A stretch of 64,000 nucleotides of DNA from Lachnospiraceae bacterium (GTDB lineage Bacteria > Bacillota > Clostridia > Lachnospirales > Lachnospiraceae), in the NCBI GenBank assembly GCA_902363445.1, contig CABJAB010000004.1, positions 186,001 through 250,000 of the forward strand, written 5' to 3'. Both the position numbers and the translations under genes were made by a program. The notes under the pieces were generated by a model that saw only the letters and a list, made by a program, of their open reading frames with translations, was not told where the DNA came from and made no database searches. The stretch's first letter is position 1; every line of letters starts with the position of its first letter. Positions 51,958 to 59,677 of the stretch are shown here, piece by piece.

Positions 51958-52848
51958 TCAGTCGGGAAGAATCAGTCCCACAGACTGAATGACTTCTTTG
52001 CCTGCATCTGAGTTTATGTAGGCAAACCATGCCTGGACCAGTTCACTCTGCTCGGAGATCTCACCCTTTGTCGCCATAACAAAAGGGCGGCTCAGGATAT
52101 AGCTTCCTGCCTTGATGTTCTCTTCCGTAGGCTCTACGCCGTCCAAGGACACGGCTTTTACAGTATCATCCACCACATCCAGAGATACATATCCAATCGC
52201 TCCGGGAGTCGCAGCCACCCTGGCCATAACAGCGCCTGTATTGTCAAGCTCTGAAGCATACTGGCATTTGTCTTCCAGCTTTAAGATTTCCTCAAAAGCT
52301 CCTCTTGTACCGGAACCGGCTTCTCTTCCGATCACGATGACGGGCATATCGCTTCCGCCCAGATCCTTCCAGTTTGTCACAGTCCCATCATATATCTGGA
52401 TAAGCTGTTCTTTTGTCAGGTCAGTAACCGCATTCTCCGGGTCGACTACCATGGCGATTCCGTCTATTGCCACGATATTCTCTATTACTCCGTTTGCCTT
52501 TTCTTCATCCTTGAGCGCTCTGGATGAATTTCCAATATCAACAGTACCGGCCGTCACAGCTTCAATACCAGCTCCGGAACCTACGAATTCAGAATTCACC
52601 GTCACATTCTTATTTTCATCCATGAACGCCTCACCTAAAGCAGTCACAAGCTTCTCCATGGAAGTAGAACCGCTCATGGAAATAGAACCGCTCGTTTCTT
52701 CTTTTGAGGTCGTCTCGGCAGTCTTAGTCGTCTCGGCAGTCTTAGTCGTCTCCGCCGCTTTCGTAGTCTCTTCCTTTCCACTTCCACATGCTGCCAAAGA
52801 CAACAGCATCATACCTGCCATAACAGCAGCAAAAATTTTCTTTCTCAT
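51958..52848 (-). CDS. pstS: Phosphate ABC transporter, substrate-binding lipoprotein
   Basis: A 296-residue lipoprotein. A signal peptide ends in the lipobox LAACGSG. Next comes a Lys/Thr/Glu linker with the repeat AETTKT three times, and then the PstS fold with phosphate-contact segments SGSTSMEKL, SGAGI and GSGTRGAFEE. AGGAGAG is upstream. It is downstream of phoU and has its own Pho box, so it is transcribed separately from pstCAB-phoU. Confidence 0.94.
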   Translation of the reverse strand: MRKKIFAAVMAGMMLLSLAACGSGKEETTKAAETTKTAETTKTAETTSKEETSGSISMSGSTSMEKLVTALGEAFMDENKNVTVNSEFVGSGAGIEAVTAGTVDIGNSSRALKDEEKANGVIENIVAIDGIAMVVDPENAVTDLTKEQLIQIYDGTVTNWKDLGGSDMPVIVIGREAGSGTRGAFEEILKLEDKCQYASELDNTGAVMARVAATPGAIGYVSLDVVDDTVKAVSLDGVEPTEENIKAGSYILSRPFVMATKGEISEQSELVQAWFAYINSDAGKEVIQSVGLILPD

Positions 52849-52957
52849 CTTCAATACTCTCCTTTTTCTTCTTTGTCATTCCTTTTTCTTTCCTCTTGGA
52901 ACAACCACAGTGTAACATTGCTTCTCTATATGGACTATCACGGTTTTCCGTATTTTC

Positions 52958-52974
52958 CGTAAAGTTTCTGTAAA
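52958..52974 (-). promoter_or_regulatory. Pho box upstream of pstS
   Basis: On the minus strand TTTACA-GAAAC-TTTACG, an 11-base period. The same 17 bases occur unchanged upstream of pstC. A weaker third unit (TACGG) follows. Confidence 0.7.
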
Positions 52975-52994
52975 CAAGTCTGTGTTTTCGGTAA

Positions 52995-53660
52995 TCACAA
53001 AAGCCGGATATTCTGCACCGTTCCCGTCTCATTGAATTCCGTCCACTCACAGATATTCACAGCGTGGTCCGCAATCCTCTCCAGATATTTTGCAATCATA
53101 AGGATATCGACACAGTCGTCCACCGGTTCTTTTTTCTCCTGAAGAAGCTTTGAAATCTCCTCTTTCACTTCATTGAACAAATCATCCACTTCATCATCCG
53201 CTTCAATAACCTGATATGCCAGCTCTGTATTCCGTGTGGTATACGCACGTATGCCGTTTTTCATCATCAGCTTGGCCTTCGAGGCCATTTCGATGATATG
53301 CCCCACATTTTCCATCACATTGGCATCACTGATCCGCAGGACCAGTTCCGCGATATCCTGTGCATGGTCGCCTATCCGCTCCAGATCTGTCACAATCTTC
53401 AGAGCAGAAGATACCATACGCAGATCCCGGGCTACCACAGGCTGCTGGTGGAGCATCAAGGATAGGCAGCGTGCTTCTATGGAACGCTGCATATCGTCTA
53501 CGGCCCGGTCCCCCTGAACAATTTCCCTGGCCAGCTCCACATTTCTTTTTTCAAAAGAAGCAAGGGATTTTTCAATGTTGTTTTCCACCATATCGGCCAT
53601 TTCTTCCAAGGCCTCATCCAATGCTTCCAGTTCCAGCTGAAAGTTTACTCTCGTCGTCAC
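52995..53660 (-). CDS. phoU: Phosphate transport regulator PhoU
   Basis: A 221-residue protein of two PhoU three-helix bundles. The metal-binding E/D-(x)3-D motifs are seen as ERIGDHAQDIAE and ERIADHAVNICE. It couples Pst transport to PhoR signalling. The GTG at 53660 is used: AGGAGG lies 7 bases before it, and the nearby ATG is out of frame. Last gene of the pstCAB-phoU operon. Confidence 0.93.
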   Translation of the reverse strand: MTTRVNFQLELEALDEALEEMADMVENNIEKSLASFEKRNVELAREIVQGDRAVDDMQRSIEARCLSLMLHQQPVVARDLRMVSSALKIVTDLERIGDHAQDIAELVLRISDANVMENVGHIIEMASKAKLMMKNGIRAYTTRNTELAYQVIEADDEVDDLFNEVKEEISKLLQEKKEPVDDCVDILMIAKYLERIADHAVNICEWTEFNETGTVQNIRLL

Positions 53661-53729
53661 ATTAAACCCTCCTGTTTGTCTAAAATGCCCTTTCATTCCG
53701 GCCTTGCCGGCGCAGCTGTATCCAACTTA

Positions 53730-54488
53730 TCACCCAAACCGTCCGGTGATATAATCTTCTGTCCTTTTGTCCTTTGGCCTTGCAAATATCTCATCCGTCG
53801 TATTGAATTCCACCATCTCGCCTACTAAAAAGAATGCGGTATAGTCGGAAATACGGGCCGCCTGCTGCATGTTATGAGTAACGATGACTACCGTATATTC
53901 AGATTTGAGCTCCGCCATTAAATCTTCAATCTTCAGCGTGGAGATAGGATCCAGAGCTGAGGTCGGCTCATCCATCAACAGGACCTCCGGTTCCACCGCC
54001 AGCGCCCTTGCTATGCACAGTCTCTGCTGCTGGCCGCCAGAAAGACCCAGAGCCGACTTTTTCATCCGATCCTTTACCTCATCAAATATGGCCGCTGATC
54101 GGAGACTCTTTTCTACGATCTCATCCAACTGTGCCTTGTGTTTAATTCCATGGATCCTGGGGCCATATGCCACATTATCATAAATGCTCATGGGAAACGG
54201 ATTCGGCTGCTGAAATACCATGCCAATCTTCTTCCGCAGCAGAGTAGTATCCACCCCCTGGCTGTAAATATCCTCTCCGTCCAGGGTTACCGTGCCCTCG
54301 ATGCGGACGCCGGGTATTAAGTCGTTCATACGGTTCAGTGTCTTTAAAAAGGTGGATTTCCCGCAGCCTGAAGGTCCGATGAAAGCTGTTACTGCTTTTT
54401 CTTTGATATCCATATTTACTGTTTTCAGTGCATGGTTCTCCCCGTAATATAAATCTAAATCTCTTGTGATGATCTTATCTGCAAGCAT
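53730..54488 (-). CDS. pstB: Phosphate ABC transporter, ATP-binding protein
   Basis: A 252-residue ABC ATPase. Walker [10 protein letters not shown] at about 38-46, signature LSGGQQQR and Walker B VLLMDEP are present; [13 protein letters not shown] is the PstB-specific start. It powers phosphate import through PstCA. Confidence 0.96.
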   Translation of the reverse strand: MLADKIITRDLDLYYGENHALKTVNMDIKEKAVTAFIGPSGCGKSTFLKTLNRMNDLIPGVRIEGTVTLDGEDIYSQGVDTTLLRKKIGMVFQQPNPFPMSIYDNVAYGPRIHGIKHKAQLDEIVEKSLRSAAIFDEVKDRMKKSALGLSGGQQQRLCIARALAVEPEVLLMDEPTSALDPISTLKIEDLMAELKSEYTVVIVTHNMQQAARISDYTAFFLVGEMVEFNTTDEIFARPKDKRTEDYITGRFG

Positions 54489-54509
54489 ATATACCCTCCT
54501 GTGATCGGC

Positions 54510-55436
54510 CTATTTAGACACTTTCGTTTTAACCTTTTTCCGTTTCGCCTGGCGTTCGTCCAGTCTCGTCACATCGAAACGCTTCGTCAGAAATTTGGTC
54601 AGGCAGTTGATTCCCAATACGATGATCAGCAATACCAGAGCAATTCCGAAAGCGTCGTCGTATTTCGCATTGGTCATTCTAAGATACATCTGGATGGTAA
54701 GAGTCCCTCCGGATTCCAGTATCTTATGAAACGCGCCGAAAAGGGATTTGGGCAGAATATAGCCGCTTCCCGCGGTAAAAATAAGGGCTGCCGACTCTCC
54801 GACAATACGCCCGATGGCAAGTATCACACCAGTGATGATTCCCGGCATGGCAGACGGCAGGAGAATCGTGCGTATCATATACCACTTCGTAGCCCCGATT
54901 CCCAAAGCTCCGCTTCTGTAGCTGTCCGGCACGGTCCGCAGAGCCTCCTGAGTATTCCTCGTGATCAGGGGAAGGATGAGCAGGGTCAAGGTCAGCGCTC
55001 CGGTCAATATGGAAAATCCAAGATGAAGTGTTGTTCCAAAAAACACCATGCCGAACATACCAAAGATGATGGAAGGAATCCCGGACAGCGTTTCCGTCGT
55101 AAACTCAATCATCCGGACAAGCTTTACCGGCTTTGCATATTCATTCAGATAGATTGCGGCCCCAATGCCGAGAGGCGTCGCGATCAGCAGGGTTATGACA
55201 ATGATATACAGCGTATTCAACAGATTCCCCGCAATACCGAAGGTATTGTTCTTGCTGCTCTGCACTGTGGTCAGAAATGTCCAGTTGACGGATCTCACGC
55301 CTCTCACGACCACATATCCCACGATTCCTGCCACCAGGCAGATTGCCAGTGCCGCGCACAAATAAATAAGAGCTGTGAGAATCCCGTCCGACAATCGTCT
55401 GCGCTTCGTATATAAACTAACGGCATTTGTCCGCAT
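54510..55436 (-). CDS. pstA: Phosphate ABC transporter, permease
   Basis: A 308-residue inner-membrane protein with six hydrophobic segments and the coupling loop in SYRSGALGIGATKW. It overlaps the end of pstC by 20 bases. With PstC it forms the channel. Confidence 0.95.
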   Translation of the reverse strand: MRTNAVSLYTKRRRLSDGILTALIYLCAALAICLVAGIVGYVVVRGVRSVNWTFLTTVQSSKNNTFGIAGNLLNTLYIIVITLLIATPLGIGAAIYLNEYAKPVKLVRMIEFTTETLSGIPSIIFGMFGMVFFGTTLHLGFSILTGALTLTLLILPLITRNTQEALRTVPDSYRSGALGIGATKWYMIRTILLPSAMPGIITGVILAIGRIVGESAALIFTAGSGYILPKSLFGAFHKILESGGTLTIQMYLRMTNAKYDDAFGIALVLLIIVLGINCLTKFLTKRFDVTRLDERQAKRKKVKTKVSK

Positions 55437-56361
55437 CCTTTGCTCCTTTCTTCATTACCCGGTTTAACACCAGATTGATGATCATGATAAAGACAAACAG
55501 CACCAGTCCGATGGTAAACAGCACTTCTTTATGTAATCCCTGGGAATAGGCCATTTCACTGACCATTGCCGTCGTCAGGAACCGGACCGAGCTGAACGGA
55601 AGCGGGAAGTTGACTGAGTTTCCGGCCACCATGCAGATTGCCATGGCTTCTCCTATGGCGCGCCCTACGCCGAGCACGATGGCTGTCACGATACCGGATT
55701 TTGCCGACGGCAGGATGACACGAAAGATTGTCTGGATCCGCGTAGCGCCTAGGGCCAGTGAAGTCATTTTATAATCTCTCGGTACGGCGCGGATGGCAGA
55801 TTCACTGATATTAATGACTGTAGGAAGAATCATGACAGCCAGAACAAGGACCGCACAGAGCAGATTTGCCCCTCCCGTCCATTGATGAGTGGAGGAACCT
55901 TTGAAAACCCACATTTCCAGCTTATACATGAGAGGGTTCAGAATCAAAAGCCCGACAAGCCCATATACCACGGAAGGGATTCCCGCAAGAAGCTCTACCG
56001 CGGGCCTGACCATCCTCGCCAGCTTCGGCGGAGCCACCTCCGCCATGAATACTGCGGTCAGAACACCGATGGGGACTCCGATGAGGACTGCCATTCCTGT
56101 CCCGATAACAGATGTCAGAATGATATACAGGATGCCAAAGCTCGGTTCCGCGCTTGTAGGACTCCAGACTGTCCCAAATAAAATCTCCAGGATACCGACT
56201 TTGTGAAGCGCCGGCGTCCCTTTTGCAATCATATACACCGTGATGACGATAACAGCGGCCACGGCGAAAAAACCACAGGCAAGAAACAGGATTCCCGCAA
56301 TCTTTTCCGTCATATTCTTGGCTTTGCTGTTTCCCACAATGCTGAATGTCGATCGATCCAT
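55417..56361 (-). CDS. pstC: Phosphate ABC transporter, permease
   Basis: A 314-residue permease with six membrane segments; RAVPRDYKMTSLALGATRIQ is the ATPase-coupling loop. The ATG at 56361 has GAGGGAAC upstream and is preferred to one 9 codons earlier. It is first in the operon pstCAB-phoU under a three-unit Pho box. Confidence 0.95.
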   Translation of the reverse strand: MDRSTFSIVGNSKAKNMTEKIAGILFLACGFFAVAAVIVITVYMIAKGTPALHKVGILEILFGTVWSPTSAEPSFGILYIILTSVIGTGMAVLIGVPIGVLTAVFMAEVAPPKLARMVRPAVELLAGIPSVVYGLVGLLILNPLMYKLEMWVFKGSSTHQWTGGANLLCAVLVLAVMILPTVINISESAIRAVPRDYKMTSLALGATRIQTIFRVILPSAKSGIVTAIVLGVGRAIGEAMAICMVAGNSVNFPLPFSSVRFLTTAMVSEMAYSQGLHKEVLFTIGLVLFVFIMIINLVLNRVMKKGAKDADKCR

Positions 56362-56441
56362 AATTGTTCCCTCTTTTTCTTTTCTCACTTCGCTTCTCCA
56401 TAGAAAATATCATTTTTTTCTTTCAGCCAACACCACTGTAC

Positions 56442-56469
56442 TGTATAAACTGCGTAAAGTTTCTGTAAA
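56442..56469 (-). promoter_or_regulatory. Pho box upstream of pstC (three units)
   Basis: On the minus strand TTTACA (56464-56469), TTTACG (56453-56458) and TATACA (56442-56447) are spaced exactly 11 bases apart, matching the TT(A/T/C)ACA repeat with about 5-base gaps known for Bacillus PhoP. The first 17 bases are identical to the pstS site. Confidence 0.78.
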
Positions 56470-56473
56470 TCGC

Positions 56474-56522
56474 CAAAAGCGCCTGTCTCCGACGAACAGC
56501 CGGAAACAGACGCTTTTTCTTT
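56474..56522 (-). terminator. Terminator between dacF and pstC
   Basis: AAAGCG.CTGT / ACAG.CGCTTT outer stem plus TCCG/CGGA inner stem, with T-runs on both sides. It lies 25 bases after the D,D-carboxypeptidase gene. Confidence 0.7.
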
Positions 56523-56543
56523 TTCTCTTTTTGATTCATGTCA

Positions 56544-58010
56544 TTATATCAGCAAGGACTGCCACATCCAGCCCAGATAATCTCCGAAACCGGCTGCTTC
56601 CACCGACTCTGCAGCCAGGATATCCACGGTTCCCAGAGTCTTACCGCCCATCATATAGGTGAGGCTGCCCACAATATCTCCTTCCTGGACCGGAGCCTCC
56701 AGCTTTTCCGGGATGGATATCTGACGCTCTATGGCGCTGAAATCCTCTCCGCTGGTGCTGAGATAAGAAAACTCTCCGCCATAGCGAAGGGATACCTCCG
56801 GTACAACTCCCATTGCTACCGGAAGCTTTGGAAGCTCCTCACGGTTTTCATCCGAATCTGTGTAGAGCTTGCAGCCCGCAAACCCATAGTTTAACAGACT
56901 GGCAGCTTCACTGAACCGTACTTTAAAATCCGGTGCAGCCATAATGACCGCGATCAGTTCCACCCCATCCTTTTTTGCCGTAGCCGACAGGCAGTATTTC
57001 GCCAGGCTGGTGCTCCCCGTCTTTAAGCCAGTGACTGTGAATGAATTGCTCATTTTCAGCAGTTTATTGGTATTGGACAGGCAGAATTCACTGCTGCCCT
57101 TGTTCGTCACATGAGTGATATTTTCCATCCAGATCGTGCTGTAATTCTCAATCTCCGGATATTTCGTGATGAGCTCCCGGCTCATGAGAGCCACATCTCT
57201 GGCGGACGTCAAGTGGGTGCCCGAATCCGTCAGCCCACAGCAGTCCTCAAAATTTGTGCTCTCCATGCCGAGGGATTTCGCTCTTTCATTCATCTGGCGG
57301 ACAAATTCGGACTCACTTCCGGCTATGTATTCCGCCATAGTCACGGCCGCATCGTTCCCCGACGCGATCACAATACATTTTATGAGTGTTTCCACAGTCT
57401 GGACTTCTCCCTCTTCCAGAAACACCTGAGAACCACCCATGGATTTGGCATACGCACTGGTAGCGACCTGATCATCCAGGGAGATCCTGCCGTCCCTTAT
57501 GGCGTCAAAGATCAAGATCAGCGTCATGATCTTCGTAATACTGGCGGGGCGCAGAGCCTCATCCGGATTTTTTTCATAAATCACGGTTCCCGTGGAGGCT
57601 TCTATCAAAATAGCTGCCTGAGCGGTTATTCCCAGATCTGCCTGAGCTCCGCTTCCCTGGGATGAGGCATTTTCCCCCTGGCTTTCTTCCGCTCCCTGGG
57701 TGCTGCTCTCTGGCTGAGCGGCATCGCCAGTTTCCTCTGTCCCGGATGTTTCTGCCGAAGCCGGCAGTGCCTTTCCGGATGTTTCTACTGCCTCTCCCGG
57801 CACATCCTCCTGCTGACTCTGTCCTTCTTCCGGCTGTCCGGAGACGGGCTTCTCTTCTGCTCCGGAACTGCCTCCGGCTTCTACGGATTCCATGATCTCC
57901 GGAATCACAGATGGCTGTCCTTCGTCGGACGCGAGCACGGGCATACAAAGGGATACCATCATGCAAAGCGACAGACAAAGGGCAGCCGTCATTCGATACA
58001 ATCTTTTCAT
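56544..58010 (-). CDS. D-alanyl-D-alanine carboxypeptidase (DacF/PBP5 type)
   Basis: A 488-residue exported penicillin-binding protein. Signal peptide (1-27), then an unusually long Ser/Glu/Gly/Gln-rich linker (about 28-125), then the catalytic domain with SITKIM (SxxK), SGNDAAV (SxN) and LKTGSTSLA (KTG), then the PBP5 C-terminal beta domain. It trims the terminal D-Ala of peptidoglycan stem peptides. The linker may place the enzyme away from the membrane. It starts 55 bases after galE and is probably co-transcribed. Confidence 0.9.
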   Translation of the reverse strand: MKRLYRMTAALCLSLCMMVSLCMPVLASDEGQPSVIPEIMESVEAGGSSGAEEKPVSGQPEEGQSQQEDVPGEAVETSGKALPASAETSGTEETGDAAQPESSTQGAEESQGENASSQGSGAQADLGITAQAAILIEASTGTVIYEKNPDEALRPASITKIMTLILIFDAIRDGRISLDDQVATSAYAKSMGGSQVFLEEGEVQTVETLIKCIVIASGNDAAVTMAEYIAGSESEFVRQMNERAKSLGMESTNFEDCCGLTDSGTHLTSARDVALMSRELITKYPEIENYSTIWMENITHVTNKGSSEFCLSNTNKLLKMSNSFTVTGLKTGSTSLAKYCLSATAKKDGVELIAVIMAAPDFKVRFSEAASLLNYGFAGCKLYTDSDENREELPKLPVAMGVVPEVSLRYGGEFSYLSTSGEDFSAIERQISIPEKLEAPVQEGDIVGSLTYMMGGKTLGTVDILAAESVEAAGFGDYLGWMWQSLLI

Positions 58011-58065
58011 AAAACCGACTCCAGGGTCTTATCATTACTTCTATTCTATTGCCTCCGGCAAGATT

Positions 58066-59106
58066 CTATGACAACCCTGTTCCGGCCTTTTCCTCATATC
58101 CATTGGGATTGTTTTTCTGCCATCTCCAGGAATCCCTGCACATATCCTCCAGATTCTTTTCCGCATGCCAGTGAAGGATCCGTTCCGCTTTGGACGCATC
58201 CGCGTAGCATTCCGCAATATCGCCTGCCCGGCGTTCCACAATGTCATAGGGAATCTCCACTCCATTGACTTTTTCAAACGCCTTCACGATATCCAGGACA
58301 CTATATCCGATTCCGGTTCCCAGATTGACCGTCTCCACTCCCTTATGCCCTCCGGCATAATCCAAAGCCGCCACATGCCCCTTCGCCAGATCGACCACGT
58401 GAATATAATCCCGGACTCCTGTCCCGTCGGGCGTCGGATAATCATCGCCGAATACTCTCAGGCGCGGCAGTCTTCCCACCGCTACCTGAGAAATATAAGG
58501 CATCAGGTTATTGGGAATTCCATTGGGATTCTCCCCGATTCTTCCGCTCTCATGGGCTCCTATTGGATTGAAATACCGCAGGAGCACCACCGACAATTCT
58601 TTGTCCGCTCTGGCTGCATCCCTGAGAATCTGCTCGATAAAGACCTTCGTCCACCCGTAAGGATTGGTGCAGCTCCTGCCCGCCGGCATTTCTTCTGTCA
58701 AAGGCACTTTTTCCGGCGTCCCGTAAACCGTGGCCGAAGAGCTGAAGACGATCTGCCTGCAGCCATATTTTTTCATCAGCCTGAGCAGCGTGAGGGTGCT
58801 GTCCAGATTGTTCCGGTAATATTCCAGCGGCTTCTCTACGGACTCTCCCACTGCCTTAAGGCCCGCAAAATGAATCACAGCTTCAATCCGGTGCTCTTTG
58901 AATATCTGTTCCATCGCCGCATCATCCGCTGCATCCACGTTGTAGACCGGGAATTCTGCGCCTGCAAGCTCTTCCGCACGCTTCACCGCCTCGGGACAGC
59001 TGTTGACAAAATTATCCGCGATCACTACCTGCCGGCCGCTTTTCGCCACTTCGATGGCCGTATGAGTTCCAATATAACCGGCGCCTCCGGTGAGCAATAT
59101 TTTCAT
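58066..59106 (-). CDS. galE: UDP-glucose 4-epimerase
   Basis: A 346-residue short-chain dehydrogenase-type epimerase. The NAD-binding GGAGYIGTH is at residues 7-15; the catalytic Ser and YxxxK are seen as SSSATVYG and YGWTKVF. It interconverts UDP-glucose and UDP-galactose. AGGAGGAG precedes the ATG at 59106; 45 upstream codons in frame run through the riboswitch-linked RNA and its terminator and are not counted. No promoter is evident between that terminator and galE. Confidence 0.95.
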   Translation of the reverse strand: MKILLTGGAGYIGTHTAIEVAKSGRQVVIADNFVNSCPEAVKRAEELAGAEFPVYNVDAADDAAMEQIFKEHRIEAVIHFAGLKAVGESVEKPLEYYRNNLDSTLTLLRLMKKYGCRQIVFSSSATVYGTPEKVPLTEEMPAGRSCTNPYGWTKVFIEQILRDAARADKELSVVLLRYFNPIGAHESGRIGENPNGIPNNLMPYISQVAVGRLPRLRVFGDDYPTPDGTGVRDYIHVVDLAKGHVAALDYAGGHKGVETVNLGTGIGYSVLDIVKAFEKVNGVEIPYDIVERRAGDIAECYADASKAERILHWHAEKNLEDMCRDSWRWQKNNPNGYEEKAGTGLS

Positions 59107-59161
59107 TTTCTCCTCCTGCTTTCTGGCTGTCTCTGTAAATTTTCTCTCTAAATACAAATAT

Positions 59162-59186
59162 AAAAAGGCGTACCAGACGGTACGCC
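59162..59186 (-). terminator. Strong terminator between the riboswitch transcript and galE
   Basis: GGCGTACC / GGTACGCC perfect 8-base-pair stem, loop GTCT, then TTTTTA on the minus strand, 55 bases before galE. Confidence 0.88.
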
Positions 59187-59417
59187 CTTGTTCCGTTCTT
59201 GCGAATGTGCACACAGCCCAGACAACGCAGTACACAGGCACACAGCCCGGCGAGTAGGATCGGCACTGCGCCAGTCCGAACTCATTCTCTGAACGAAAAA
59301 TTTGTGCATTGCTGTTGCTTTGAGATTCACAATAGTATGTCCGCTTAACCCATAAGCCGACACCATGAGGGAAATACCCTGTCGGATGTGTAGCTCTACC
59401 CGGAAGCCCATCTCACA
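59187..59417 (-). ncRNA. Candidate riboswitch-controlled RNA downstream of the cobalamin aptamer
   Basis: About 230 nt between aptamer and terminator without a convincing gene. Several helices are possible: CCGACA/TGTCGG, GCTTA/TAAGC, TCGGACTG/CAGT.CCGA, and longer-range TGCACA/TGTGCA and CGTTC/GAACG. One frame is open for 87 codons from an ATG at about 59405, but it has no ribosome site and runs through the terminator hairpin, so coding is unlikely. The RNA may be a regulatory sRNA or a long expression platform for galE. Confidence 0.5.
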
Positions 59418-59580
59418 TATCAAGCAGGTTTCCTGACTTACAGTTCTCCGCTCAGCCTCTCCTTCTCGCATGATAGGGTTTGCAATGGATGACGAGGCTT
59501 CGCTCCCTGAATACAGTGACCGGATCGCTCAGGATTCTGACCTGATTCCCTTTTTCCTGTCAAAGGACAGGCACTTGATA
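59418..59580 (-). ncRNA. Cobalamin riboswitch aptamer
   Basis: P1 is TATCAAG (start) pairing with CTTGATA (end). Conserved blocks occur in order: AAGTGCC, a short hairpin, AAAAAGGGAATCAGGTCAGAATCCTGA-like core, CACTGT, and the 3' block AGTCAGGAAACCTGCTTG. These match the cobalamin aptamer consensus. Unusually, the next gene is galE and not a B12 synthesis or transport gene, and a full terminator lies between. Confidence 0.88.
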
Positions 59581-59605
59581 CGGCAATATTTCTTTGCACA
59601 TCCTC

Positions 59606-59634
59606 ACTATATCATATCTCGTCCATAAACGCAA
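59606..59634 (-). promoter_or_regulatory. Likely promoter of the riboswitch transcript
   Basis: TTGCGT (59629-59634) and TATAGT (59606-59611) on the minus strand, 17-base spacer, 26 bases before the aptamer. Confidence 0.55.
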
Positions 59635-59637
59635 CTG

Positions 59638-59677
59638 AAAAAACCGACGTTCCTCCTGTCCGCCTTTACTCAGGAAC
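59638..59677 (-). terminator. Possible terminator of the LtaS-like gene
   Basis: GTTCCT / AGGAAC arms with a long imperfect interior, then TTTTTT on the minus strand. The hairpin overlaps the stop codon. Confidence 0.4.

Noticed and set aside
59148..59471. A 107-codon protein in the RNA between riboswitch and galE
   Set aside because: No ribosome site, and the frame passes through the aptamer end and the terminator hairpin, so an RNA role is more likely.
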